The notes under the pieces: generated by a model
What the model was told of the DNA's origin: nothing
The model's database searches: none
What the model saw: only the letters and a program-made list of their open reading frames with translations
Position numbers and translations under genes: made by a program
Part shown: in pieces, positions 22,947 through 30,355 of the stretch
How positions within the stretch are numbered: the stretch's first letter is position 1
How the letters are laid out: each line of letters opens with the position of its first letter
Assembly (NCBI GenBank): GCA_002154345.1
Contig: MUNB01000034.1
Coordinates: 1-35,888, forward strand
Source: Streptomyces griseus
Lineage (GTDB): Bacteria; Actinomycetota; Actinomycetes; Streptomycetales; Streptomycetaceae
Direction: 5' to 3'
Length of the DNA stretch: 35,888 nucleotides

Positions 22947-25898
22947 TCACCCGACGGTCGGCCGGGTGGCGTGCTCCAGCTCGATCAGCGCCGAGCGGTA
23001 GGGGTGCCCGGTGGCGCGTTCCATGCCGATCTCGCACATCCGGTTCGCCGACAGATGGGCGTCGTAGGGGCGGCGGCCGACCTCGGCGGCTTCCTTGGCC
23101 GTCGCCGAGTCGGTCAACTCCTTGTGGAGCATGCCCCGGTCGCCGGCGAACGCGCAGCACCCCGCGTCGTCCGGCACCACCACCTCCTCCGCACAGGCCT
23201 CGGCCAGCGCCCGCAACTGCCCTACGTCACCCAGGTGTTCCATCGAACAGGTCGGATGCAGGACCGCCGAGCCGACCGTCCGGAACACCGTCAGACGCGG
23301 CAGCAGCTCCTCGGCCGCCCACACCAGCGAGTCCACGACGGTCAGTTCGCGGTGCAGGGCGCGATTGTCCTCGCTGAGGTAGGGCACCACCTCCTCGGCG
23401 ATGCCGAGCGTGCAGGAGGACGCGTCCACGACCAGCGGCAGCGTCCCGCCCGCCGTCCAGCCCCAGGCGGCCTCCACGATGCGGTTCGCCATGATCCTGT
23501 TGCCCGCGTCGTACCCCTTGGAATGCCAGATCGTCGCGCAGCACGTCCCCGCGACGTCCTCGGGGATCCACACGGGCCTCCCGGCCCGCCCGGACACGGC
23601 GACGACCGCCTCGGCCAGGGAGAGGCCCGGCGTCTCCTTCCGCTCCGGCCCGGCGAAGATGCGGTTGACGCAGGCCGGGTAGTAGACCGCGCTCGCCCCG
23701 ACCCTCGTGGTGGGCGGCAGCCGCCGGGCCGCCGCACCGGGGAGCTGCGGCAGCCACTCCGGTACGAGATCGGGGCGCACAGCCCTGCGCGCGAGCCGCG
23801 TCACGGCCTGGAGCGGGCCGTCGCCCACCCGCTCGCCGACCGTGTCGGCCGCGGCCACGGCGAGCCGCGCCGACGCCTCCACCACCCGGAAGTTCTTCGC
23901 GGTGAGCGCCGCGATCCGCTCCTCGCGCGGGGTGTGCCTGCGGTGCCGGAAGCCCTTCATCATCGCCCCGGTGTCGATGCCGACCGGACAGGCGAGCTTG
24001 CAGGTGGAGTCCCCGGCACAGGTGTCCACGGCGTCGTATCCATAGGCGTCCAGGAGCCCGGCCTCCACCGGTGAGCCGTCGGCCTGGCGCATCATCTCCC
24101 GGCGCAGCACGATCCGCTGGCGCGGAGTGGTCGTCAGATCCTCGCTGGGACAGGTCGGTTCGCAGAAGCCGCACTCGATGCACGGGTCGGCGACCGCCTC
24201 CACCTTCGGAATGGTCTTCAGACCCCGCAGATGGGCCCGCGGATCCCGGTCCAGCACGATGCGCGGAGCGAGCACCCCGGCGGGGTCGATGACCTGCTTC
24301 GTCCGCCACATCAGCGCGGTGGCGCGCGGCCCCCACTCCCGCTCCAGGAACGGCGCGATATTGCGTCCGGTGGCGTGCTCCGCCTTGAGCGACCCGTCGA
24401 AACGGTCCACCACCAGCGCGCAGAACTCCTGCATGAACGCGTCGTACCGCTCGACGTCGGACGGCTTCGCCGCGTCGAACGCGAGCAGGAAGTGCAGATT
24501 GCCGTGGGCGGCGTGACCGGCCACGGCGGCGTCGAAACCATGGCGCGCCTGGAGCTCCAGCAGCGCCTCGCAGGCATCCGCCAGCCGGACGGGCGGCACC
24601 GCGAAGTCCTCCGTGATCAGGGTGGTGCCCGAGGGCCGGGACCCGCCGACCGCCGTGACGAACGCCTTGCGGGCCTTCCAGTACCCGGCGATCGTCGCGG
24701 CGTCCCGGGTGAACGCGTTGGTCACCGACGCGGCCGGGGCGACCAGGTCGAGACCGGCGACGACGGCGTCGGCCGCCCGTTCGAACGCCTCCTGGCCGGC
24801 CTCGTCGGCCGCCCGGAACTCCACCAGCAGCGCGGTCGTCTCCCGGGGCAGCGCCGCCCAGTCCGCCGGAACGCCCGGCACGCTGACGGAGGCGCGCAGG
24901 GTGTTGCCGTCCATCAGCTCCACCGCGATGGCCCCCGCCTCGTTGAACCCGGGCACGGCGGCCGCGGCGGCGGTGAGGGAGGGGAAGAACAACAGGGCGC
25001 TGGAGACCCGCCGGTCCAGCGGCAGCGTGTCGAAGACGACCTCCGAGATGAAGCCGAAGGTGCCCTCGGAGCCCACCATCAGCCCCCGCAGGATCTCCAC
25101 CGGGGTCGCCCCGTCGAGGAAGGCGTCCAGGCGATAACCGTTGGTGTTCTTGATCGTGTACTTGGCGCGGATCCTGGCGGTCAGCTCCTCGTCCGCCTCG
25201 ATCTCGGCCTTCAGCTCCAGCAGCCCGGCGCACAGCTCCGGCTCGGCGCGGGCCAGCTCCTCGTCCGCGGCGGGGTCGGCGGTGTCGACGACGGTGCCGC
25301 TCGGCAGTACGAAGGTGAGCGAGGCGAGCGTCCGGTAGGAGTTGCGGGTGGTGCCCGCCGTCATGCCCGAGGCGTTGTTGGCGACGACCCCGCCGACGGT
25401 GCAGGCGATGGCGCTGGCCGGGTCGGGGCCCAGCAGCCTGCCGTACCGGGCGAGGGTGGCGTTGGCCCGCATGACCGTCGTCCCCGGCCCGATCCGGGCC
25501 CGCGCCCCGTCGTCCAGCACCTCGACCCCGGTCCAGTGACGGCGTACGTCGACGAGGATGTCCTCGCCCTGCGCCTGGCCGTTGAGGCTGGTGCCGGCGG
25601 CCCGGAAGACCACGTCACGGCCCTTGCCGTGGGCGTACGACAGGATCGCGGAGACGTCGTCGAGATCCTCGGGGACCAGCACGACCCGGGGGAGGAAGCG
25701 GTAGGGGCTGGCGTCGGAGGCGTACCGCACGAGGTCGGAGATCTTCCAGAGCACCTTGTCCGCGCCGAGCAGGGCCGTCAGCTCGCCGCGCAGCGGTTCC
25801 GGGGTGCCCCCGGAACTGCCGTCGGTGACCCGGTCGGGGGCGGGTTCCCGGGCCGTTCCGGGGCGCAGGGCATCCGGGTCGGGCTCCAGCAGCGGCAT
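22947..25898 (-). CDS. FAD-linked and Fe-S D-2-hydroxyacid dehydrogenase (GlcD/GlpC-type fusion)
   Basis: The 983-aa fusion oxidises a D-2-hydroxyacid such as D-lactate or D-2-hydroxyglutarate. The N-terminal half is a PCMH-type FAD domain (RAAGTSLNGQAQGEDILVD; CTVGGVVANNASGM) with the FAD-oxidase C-terminal domain (HAAHGNLHFLLAFD, then SLKAEHATGRNIAPF). Two 4Fe-4S cysteine sets follow: CIECGFCEPTCPSE near 572 and CAGDSTCKLACPVGI near 622. The C-terminal part is a CCG domain (HPTCSMEHLGD; DDAGCCAFAGDRG near 910). The ATG at 25898 has GAGAGG 9 nt upstream; the ATG at 25907 abuts that site and is less likely. It lies just after the marR gene on the same strand, suggesting one operon. The exact substrate is not readable. 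Confidence 0.93.
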   Translation of the reverse strand: MPLLEPDPDALRPGTAREPAPDRVTDGSSGGTPEPLRGELTALLGADKVLWKISDLVRYASDASPYRFLPRVVLVPEDLDDVSAILSYAHGKGRDVVFRAAGTSLNGQAQGEDILVDVRRHWTGVEVLDDGARARIGPGTTVMRANATLARYGRLLGPDPASAIACTVGGVVANNASGMTAGTTRNSYRTLASLTFVLPSGTVVDTADPAADEELARAEPELCAGLLELKAEIEADEELTARIRAKYTIKNTNGYRLDAFLDGATPVEILRGLMVGSEGTFGFISEVVFDTLPLDRRVSSALLFFPSLTAAAAAVPGFNEAGAIAVELMDGNTLRASVSVPGVPADWAALPRETTALLVEFRAADEAGQEAFERAADAVVAGLDLVAPAASVTNAFTRDAATIAGYWKARKAFVTAVGGSRPSGTTLITEDFAVPPVRLADACEALLELQARHGFDAAVAGHAAHGNLHFLLAFDAAKPSDVERYDAFMQEFCALVVDRFDGSLKAEHATGRNIAPFLEREWGPRATALMWRTKQVIDPAGVLAPRIVLDRDPRAHLRGLKTIPKVEAVADPCIECGFCEPTCPSEDLTTTPRQRIVLRREMMRQADGSPVEAGLLDAYGYDAVDTCAGDSTCKLACPVGIDTGAMMKGFRHRRHTPREERIAALTAKNFRVVEASARLAVAAADTVGERVGDGPLQAVTRLARRAVRPDLVPEWLPQLPGAAARRLPPTTRVGASAVYYPACVNRIFAGPERKETPGLSLAEAVVAVSGRAGRPVWIPEDVAGTCCATIWHSKGYDAGNRIMANRIVEAAWGWTAGGTLPLVVDASSCTLGIAEEVVPYLSEDNRALHRELTVVDSLVWAAEELLPRLTVFRTVGSAVLHPTCSMEHLGDVGQLRALAEACAEEVVVPDDAGCCAFAGDRGMLHKELTDSATAKEAAEVGRRPYDAHLSANRMCEIGMERATGHPYRSALIELEHATRPTVG

Positions 25899-25931
25899 CT
25901 CGGCCATCCTCTCGGCGGCTCGGCGCGGTGC

Positions 25932-26435
25932 TCAGCAGTGGCGTTCCGGCATGCCGTCGACCAGGGCGGACAGCAGCCCGCCGAGCACCTCGCGCTGATC
26001 GGCGGTCAATGGAGCCAGGATCTCCTCTGCGGCCGCCCGGCGCGCGCTGCGCAGGGACCGCAGCGTGGCGCGCCCCTCGTCCGTGATCTCGACGCGGACC
26101 ACCCGGCGGCTGTCGGGATCCGGGGCGCGGCGCACCCGGCCGCTCGCCTCCAGCGCGTCGACCAGCGTCGTCACGGCGCGCGGAACGACGTCCAGACGCC
26201 GGGCGAGATCCGCCATCCGGGGGGCCGCGTCGTAGCTCGCGACCGTCCGCAGCAGCCGGAACTGGGCCGGAGTGATGTCGATCGGCTCCAGCTGGCGGCT
26301 CTGGATGCGGTGCAGCCGACGGGTCAGCCGCAGCAGCTGCTCGGCGAGTATGCCGTCGGCGTCGGATGAGCCGGAGCTGTATGAGCCGGGCGGACCGGGG
26401 GAGCCGAGCGGACCGGAGGAATCTGGGGCGTCCAT
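25932..26435 (-). CDS. MarR-family transcriptional regulator
   Basis: The 167-aa protein has a Ser/Gly/Pro-rich leader (1-27) and a MarR winged helix: ITPAQFRLLRTVA at 54-66, RMADLARRLDVVPRAVTTLVDALEASG around 73-99 (helix-turn-helix), and the wing DPDSRRVVRVEIT at 106-118. MarR proteins bind dyads as dimers and usually repress neighbours until a small ligand binds. No ribosome site precedes the ATG; instead TGATATTGT (extended -10) ends 6 nt before it, so the mRNA is probably leaderless. It is divergent from an ABC exporter across a 113-bp gap with two dyads, and followed within about 33 nt by the dehydrogenase gene. Control of both flanks is inferred. Confidence 0.92.
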   Translation of the reverse strand: MDAPDSSGPLGSPGPPGSYSSGSSDADGILAEQLLRLTRRLHRIQSRQLEPIDITPAQFRLLRTVASYDAAPRMADLARRLDVVPRAVTTLVDALEASGRVRRAPDPDSRRVVRVEITDEGRATLRSLRSARRAAAEEILAPLTADQREVLGGLLSALVDGMPERHC

Positions 26436-26439
26436 ACGG

Positions 26440-26461
26440 GAACAATATCAGGACCTTGTTC
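26440..26461. promoter_or_regulatory. Dyad 1, probable MarR operator
   Basis: GAACAA (26440-26445) and TTGTTC (26456-26461) are inverted arms around 10 bp; inner TC/GA bases also match, giving 8 of 11 symmetric positions. It covers the marR -10 element, so binding would give autorepression. Confidence 0.6.
26442..26450 (-). promoter_or_regulatory. Extended -10 promoter for leaderless marR transcript
   Basis: On the minus strand the sequence reads TGATATTGT: a TGN extension plus a TANNNT hexamer. It ends 6 nt before the marR ATG, placing the predicted transcription start on the A of the start codon. No -35 is evident, which an extended -10 can tolerate. Confidence 0.5.
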
Positions 26462-26483
26462 ATTGTGAGTACAGGTAACAATG
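26461..26483. promoter_or_regulatory. Dyad 2, probable MarR operator at the exporter promoter
   Basis: CATTGT (26461-26466) and ACAATG (26478-26483) are inverted arms around 11 bp. Its centre is about 21.5 bp from that of dyad 1, two helical turns, and shares the ATTGT/ACAAT half-site. It lies between and over the -35 and -10 of the rightward promoter. Confidence 0.6.
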
Positions 26484-26492
26484 AGCTAGGCT
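26463..26492 (+). promoter_or_regulatory. Promoter of the ABC exporter gene
   Basis: TTGTGA (26463-26468), 18-bp spacer, TAGGCT (26487-26492) is close to the Streptomyces vegetative consensus TTGACA-N18-TAGGAT. Predicted start is near 26499, giving a leader of about 50 nt that contains the ribosome site. Confidence 0.6.
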
Positions 26493-26548
26493 CTCACTCT
26501 GCGGGGCCGGGACCGCCCGGCCTCGCCTCACGCCCGACGAAGGAGCCC

Positions 26549-28366
26549 ATGAAACCCGACGAACCCACGTGGACGCCCCCGCCCGATGCCCGCACCGACG
26601 CCGACCGGCCGCCCGCCGAGGTGCGCCGCATCCTCCGCCTCTTCCGCCCCTACCGCGGCCGCCTGGCCGTCGTCGGCCTGCTGGTCGGCGCATCCTCCCT
26701 GGTCGGGGTCGCCTCCCCGTTCCTGCTGCGCGAGATTCTCGACACCGCCATCCCGCAGGGCCGCACCGGCCTGCTGACCCTGCTGGCCCTCGGCATGATC
26801 CTCACCGCCGTGATGACCAGCGTCTTCGGCGTGCTCCAGACATTGATCTCGACCACCGTCGGCCAGCGCGTCATGCACGACCTGCGCACCGCCGTGTACA
26901 CCCAGCTCCAGCGGATGCCGCTCGCCTTCTTCACCCGCACCCGCACGGGCGAGGTGCAGTCCCGCATCGCCAACGACATCGGCGGCATGCAGGCGACGGT
27001 CACCTCCACCGCGACCTCGCTGGTCTCCAACCTCACGGCCGTCATCGCCACCGTGGTCGCCATGCTCGCCCTCGACTGGCGGCTCACCGTCGTCTCGCTG
27101 CTCCTGCTGCCGGTCTTCGTCGCGATCAGCCGTCGCGTCGGCCGCGAGCGCAAGAGGATCACCACCCAGCGCCAGAAGCAGATGGCCGCGATGGCCGCCA
27201 CGGTCACCGAGTCCCTCTCGGTCAGCGGCATCCTCCTCGGCCGCACGATGGGCCGTTCCGACTCCCTCACCCAGGGCTTCGCCGAGGAGTCCGAGCGCCT
27301 GGTCGACCTCGAAGTGCGCTCCAACATGGCCGGCCGCTGGCGGATGTCCACGATCGGCATCGTGATGGCCGCCATGCCCGCCGTCATCTACTGGGCGGCC
27401 GGAATCACCCTCCAGTCCGGTGCCACCGCCGTCTCCCTCGGCACGCTGGTCGCCTTCGTCACGCTCCAACAGGGGCTGTTCCGCCCCGCGGTCAGCCTGC
27501 TCTCCACCGGTGTGCAGATGCAGACCTCCCTCGCCCTCTTCCAGCGCATCTTCGAGTATCTCGACCTCACGGTGGACATCACCGAACCGGAGAAGCCGGT
27601 CCGCCTGGAGAAGATCCGCGGCGAGATCGCCTTCGAGAACGTCGACTTCAGCTACGACGAGAAGAACGGCCCGACGCTCACCGGCATCGATGTGACCGTC
27701 CCCGCGGGCAACAGCCTCGCGGTCGTCGGATCCACCGGTTCCGGCAAGTCCACCCTCAGCTATCTCGTGCCCCGGCTGTACGACGTCACCGGCGGCCGGG
27801 TCACGCTCGACGGGGTCGACGTCCGCGACCTGGACTTCGACACCCTCGCCCGAGCGGTCGGCGTCGTCTCCCAGGAGACCTACCTCTTCCACGCCTCGGT
27901 CGCCGACAATCTGCGCTTCGCCAAGCCGGACGCCACCGACGAGGAGATCGAGGCCGCGGCCCGCGCCGCGCAGATCCACGACCACATCGCCGCCCTGCCC
28001 GACGGCTACGACACCCTCGTCGGCGAGCGCGGCTACCGCTTCTCGGGCGGCGAGAAGCAGCGCCTCGCCATCGCCCGCACGATCCTGCGCGACCCGCCGG
28101 TGCTGATCCTCGACGAGGCGACCAGCGCGCTCGACACCCGTACGGAACAGGCCGTGCAGGAAGCGATCGACGCCCTCTCCGCCGGACGGACCACGCTCAC
28201 CATCGCGCACCGCCTCTCCACCGTCCGCGACGCGGACCAGATCGTCGTCCTGGAGGACGGCCGCGCCGCCGAACGCGGTACGCACGAGGAGTTGCTCGAC
28301 CGCGACGGCCGCTACGCCGCGCTGATCCGCCGCGACTCCCACCAGGTCCCGGTGCCCTCCTCCTGA
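26549..28366 (+). CDS. ABC exporter, fused membrane and ATPase domains
   Basis: The 605-aa protein has an exporter membrane domain (about 30-340) and a complete ATPase domain: Walker A GSTGSGKST at 394-402, Q-loop VVSQETYLFHASVADNLRF, signature RFSGGEKQRLAIAR, Walker B VLILDEATSALD and H-loop TIAHR. All motifs match consensus, so a homodimer with two working ATP sites is expected, unlike the degenerate pair at 17435-21051. AAGGAG sits 3 nt before the ATG. It is divergent from the MarR gene, a common layout for regulated drug or metabolite efflux; the substrate is unknown. A hairpin follows the stop codon. Confidence 0.95.
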   Translation: MKPDEPTWTPPPDARTDADRPPAEVRRILRLFRPYRGRLAVVGLLVGASSLVGVASPFLLREILDTAIPQGRTGLLTLLALGMILTAVMTSVFGVLQTLISTTVGQRVMHDLRTAVYTQLQRMPLAFFTRTRTGEVQSRIANDIGGMQATVTSTATSLVSNLTAVIATVVAMLALDWRLTVVSLLLLPVFVAISRRVGRERKRITTQRQKQMAAMAATVTESLSVSGILLGRTMGRSDSLTQGFAEESERLVDLEVRSNMAGRWRMSTIGIVMAAMPAVIYWAAGITLQSGATAVSLGTLVAFVTLQQGLFRPAVSLLSTGVQMQTSLALFQRIFEYLDLTVDITEPEKPVRLEKIRGEIAFENVDFSYDEKNGPTLTGIDVTVPAGNSLAVVGSTGSGKSTLSYLVPRLYDVTGGRVTLDGVDVRDLDFDTLARAVGVVSQETYLFHASVADNLRFAKPDATDEEIEAAARAAQIHDHIAALPDGYDTLVGERGYRFSGGEKQRLAIARTILRDPPVLILDEATSALDTRTEQAVQEAIDALSAGRTTLTIAHRLSTVRDADQIVVLEDGRAAERGTHEELLDRDGRYAALIRRDSHQVPVPSS

Positions 28367-28377
28367 CGGGGCGAGGA

Positions 28378-28405
28378 GGGGCCGGCCTCTGACGGCACCG
28401 GCCCC
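28378..28405 (+). terminator. Hairpin after the ABC exporter gene
   Basis: GGGGCCGG (28378-28385) pairs with CCGGCCCC (28398-28405) around a 12-nt loop, 11 nt after the stop codon. No U-tract follows. The hairpin is built partly from the 16-bp tandem repeats that overlap it. Confidence 0.5.
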
Positions 28406-28434
28406 TGATGCCACCGGCCCCTGATGTCACCGGC
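28382..28434 (+). repeat. Three 16-bp tandem repeats plus a partial copy
   Basis: Units at 28382-28397, 28398-28413 and 28414-28429 follow the pattern CCGGCCYCTGAYGNCA, with a partial CCGGC at 28430-28434. Units 2 and 3 differ at one base. They fill the gap between the exporter gene and the next gene. Confidence 0.8.
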
Positions 28435-28463
28435 GCGGCGCGCGTACGGCATGATCGCCGCGC

Positions 28464-29075
28464 ATGAGAGCTCTCCTCGGGGTGGAACTCCCCGGCTACC
28501 GGACCGTCGACACCGACACCTGGCTGAACGACCACGGCGATGTGCTGTCGCTGCACTTTTTCGACCTGCCGCCGGATCTGCCGGCCGCCCTGGACGACGG
28601 CCCGGCCCTGCGCCACGGCCTGACCCACTTCACCGCACGAGCGGGCGGCGGACTCATCGAGGCATCGGTGAAGCGGCTGGGCGAGCTGCCCGCCCTGCGG
28701 CAGATACTCAAGCTGCCGCTGCCGGGACAGCCCAGCGGCCAGGCGTTCATCGGCAGCTACACCGTGCCGCGCGCCGGGTGCAGCACCGTGGTGAAGATCC
28801 AGGCGGCGGAGCGGGGCATGACGGGCATGCGGGAAGCCGTGGTGATGGCGAAGCTCGGCCCCGACCAGTACTTCCGGCAGCACCCCTACGCCCCCGAAGT
28901 CCGGGGCGGGCTGCCCTTCCACGCGGCGGACCACGTCCAGTGGGATGCCGAGTTCCCGGACCACCCCCTCACCCGGGTCCGCCGGACGCTCGACGCGCTC
29001 GCCGAGGCGGTGACGGTCGTACCCGAGTTCACCGCGCTGCCGCCGTTCACCGGACCGGCCGCGACGAGCGGCTGA
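28464..29075 (+). CDS. Conserved-looking protein of unknown function
   Basis: I do not recognise this 203-aa protein. It is soluble, with no signal peptide or membrane segment. It starts MRALLGVELPGYRTVDTDTW, with central sequence HGLTHFTARAGGGLIEASVKRLGELPALRQILKLPLPGQPSGQAFIGSYTVPRAG and a later KLGPDQYFRQHPYAPEVRGGLPFHAADHVQWDAEFPDHPLTRVRR. The last helix (VRRTLDALAEAVTVV) looks amphipathic. Third-position GC is high and typical of the neighbours, supporting a real gene. No good ribosome site precedes the ATG. It follows the ABC exporter by 97 nt, mostly tandem repeats and a hairpin. The pattern of His, Asp and Arg residues could be enzymatic, but I name no family. Confidence 0.72.
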   Translation: MRALLGVELPGYRTVDTDTWLNDHGDVLSLHFFDLPPDLPAALDDGPALRHGLTHFTARAGGGLIEASVKRLGELPALRQILKLPLPGQPSGQAFIGSYTVPRAGCSTVVKIQAAERGMTGMREAVVMAKLGPDQYFRQHPYAPEVRGGLPFHAADHVQWDAEFPDHPLTRVRRTLDALAEAVTVVPEFTALPPFTGPAATSG

Positions 29076-29115
29076 GCCGCCCGGCCCCGTACACGACACA
29101 TGACGTCAACGCAGC

Positions 29116-29153
29116 GGCGCCGCCGCTCCCGTGGGACGGGGAGCGACGGCGCC
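29116..29153 (-). terminator. Hairpin terminator for the 19-aa peptide gene
   Basis: Arms 29116-29130 and 29139-29153 pair over 15 positions around an 8-nt loop. The single non-Watson-Crick pair is a G-U wobble in the minus-strand RNA but a C/A mismatch in the plus-strand RNA, so the structure favours minus-strand transcripts. It begins 14 nt after the peptide stop codon. It also lies 40 nt after the stop of the 203-aa gene and may serve both. Confidence 0.7.
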
Positions 29154-29167
29154 GGGTGGAGCAATGG

Positions 29168-29227
29168 TCAGACGAGCCAACCCACGAAGTGGACGACGCC
29201 GGCAAGCAGGTTGGTCAGGAAGTTCAT
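29168..29227 (-). CDS. Tiny 19-residue hydrophobic peptide
   Basis: The minus strand encodes MNFLTNLLAGVVHFVGWLV followed by TGA. An excellent AAGGAG ribosome site lies 9 nt before the ATG, one of the best in the window. Seventeen of 19 codons end in G or C. The peptide is one uninterrupted hydrophobic stretch with a single Trp and His, long enough to enter a membrane. It has its own hairpin terminator 14 nt downstream and lies opposite to both flanking genes. Size and composition resemble type I toxins or small membrane-protein modulators, but that is analogy; I do not recognise a named family. It is shorter than most gene finders report. Confidence 0.68.
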   Translation of the reverse strand: MNFLTNLLAGVVHFVGWLV

Positions 29228-29261
29228 CTGGTCGTTCTCCTTGTACGTGGTGCATCTGTGG

Positions 29262-29298
29262 GACTGCGCAGTAGCGGTCTGCAGCCCGTTGACTGCGC
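29262..29298. repeat. Direct repeat GACTGCGC upstream of the peptide gene
   Basis: Two exact 8-bp copies (29262-29269 and 29291-29298) are 29 bp apart in the region that would be promoter or leader of the peptide gene. On the minus strand TTGCTC-N18-GATGAT (about 29310-29340) is a possible promoter upstream. The rest of the gap 29228-29486 shows no further gene. Confidence 0.3.
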
Positions 29299-29474
29299 TC
29301 TGCAATCATCACGCCCCGGACGGGTGAAGAGCAACGAATCCCCTGACGATCACGCGTTCCAGCGAACACCCGAACACCCGATCCCTTGTTCGTGCGGTAC
29401 GGCGTTCGTGTCGCGTTCGTCCCGCCGGAGCCGACGCCGTGGCAGGGCTACCGGCCGTGGCCCGCACCCCGGGT

Positions 29475-29480
29475 TAACGT
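29475..29480 (+). promoter_or_regulatory. -10 element placing a leaderless start at the MltG-like gene
   Basis: TAACGT fits TANNNT and ends 6 nt before the ATG at 29487. The predicted transcription start is the A of the ATG. No ribosome site and no clear -35 are present. Confidence 0.45.
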
Positions 29481-29486
29481 GCCCGC

Positions 29487-30350
29487 ATGGTGAACGAGTC
29501 CCCGGACGCCCGACCCCGCCGCAGACTCCGCCCGACCCGACGGGGGAAGGCCGTCCTGGTCGTCGGCGCACTGCTCGTCGTGTCGGCCGCCGTCCTGATC
29601 CCGCTGGCCCTGACCGGATCGGACGAGGGCGGGCGGGAGAAGGAACGCCCGCAGCGGAAGACCCTGATGATCCCCGAGGGCCGCCGCGCCTCGCAGGTGT
29701 ACGAGGCCGTCGACAAGGCGCTCGACCTGAAGCCCGGCAGTACCGAGAAGGCCGCCTCCACGGTGGACCTGGAGCTGCCCGACCAGGCCGCCGGAAACCC
29801 CGAGGGTTACCTCTTTCCGGCCACGTATCCGGTCGACGCCGGGACCGAGCCCGCCGGGCTGCTGCGCTACATGGCCGACACCGCCCGCAAGCACTTCGGC
29901 GCGGACCACGTCACGGCGGGCGCGCAGCGCAACAACGTCTCCGTGTACGACACGATCACCATCGCCAGCATCGTCCAGGCCGAGGCCGACACCGCCTCCG
30001 ACATGGGCAAGGTGGCCCGGGTCGTCTACAACCGGCTGCTCAAGGACATGCCGCTGCAGATGGACTCCACCATCAACTACGCCCTCAAGCGCTCCACCCT
30101 GGACACGACGACCTCCGACACCCAGCTGGACAGCCCGTACAACAGCTACCGGATCAAGGGTCTGCCGCCGACGCCCATCGGCAACCCGGGGGAGGAGGCG
30201 CTGCGCGCGGCCGTCAGTCCGACGCCCGGGCCCTGGCTGTACTTCGTCACGGTCGGCCCGGGCGACACCCGGTTCACCGACGACTACGACGAGCAGCAGA
30301 AGAACGTCGAGGAGTTCAACCGCGGCCGAGGCTCCGCCACCACGAGCTGA
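29487..30350 (+). CDS. Short MltG/YceG-like endolytic transglycosylase
   Basis: The 287-aa protein has a basic cytoplasmic start (PRRRLRPTRRGK), one membrane helix at about 21-43 and an extracellular YceG-like domain. MltG cuts nascent peptidoglycan strands. Family features are NPEGYLFPATYPV (residues 108-120), ITIASIVQAEADTASDMGKVARVVYNRL with E166 at the catalytic Glu position, LQMDSTINYAL, and SPYNSYRIKGLPPTPIGNPGEEAL. It is shorter than a full MltG because the N-terminal LysM-like region is reduced to about 50 residues (KTLMIPEGRRASQVYEAVDKAL), so it is probably a paralogue of the main MltG. There is no ribosome site; a -10 element 6 nt upstream suggests a leaderless mRNA. Confidence 0.9.
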   Translation: MVNESPDARPRRRLRPTRRGKAVLVVGALLVVSAAVLIPLALTGSDEGGREKERPQRKTLMIPEGRRASQVYEAVDKALDLKPGSTEKAASTVDLELPDQAAGNPEGYLFPATYPVDAGTEPAGLLRYMADTARKHFGADHVTAGAQRNNVSVYDTITIASIVQAEADTASDMGKVARVVYNRLLKDMPLQMDSTINYALKRSTLDTTTSDTQLDSPYNSYRIKGLPPTPIGNPGEEALRAAVSPTPGPWLYFVTVGPGDTRFTDDYDEQQKNVEEFNRGRGSATTS

Positions 30351-30355
30351 CCGCG

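Noticed and set aside
29100-29327. A plus-strand 75-codon frame covering the tiny peptide gene
   Set aside because: No ribosome site and no coding bias of its own. It begins before the hairpin and reads through it; the minus-strand peptide explains the region better.
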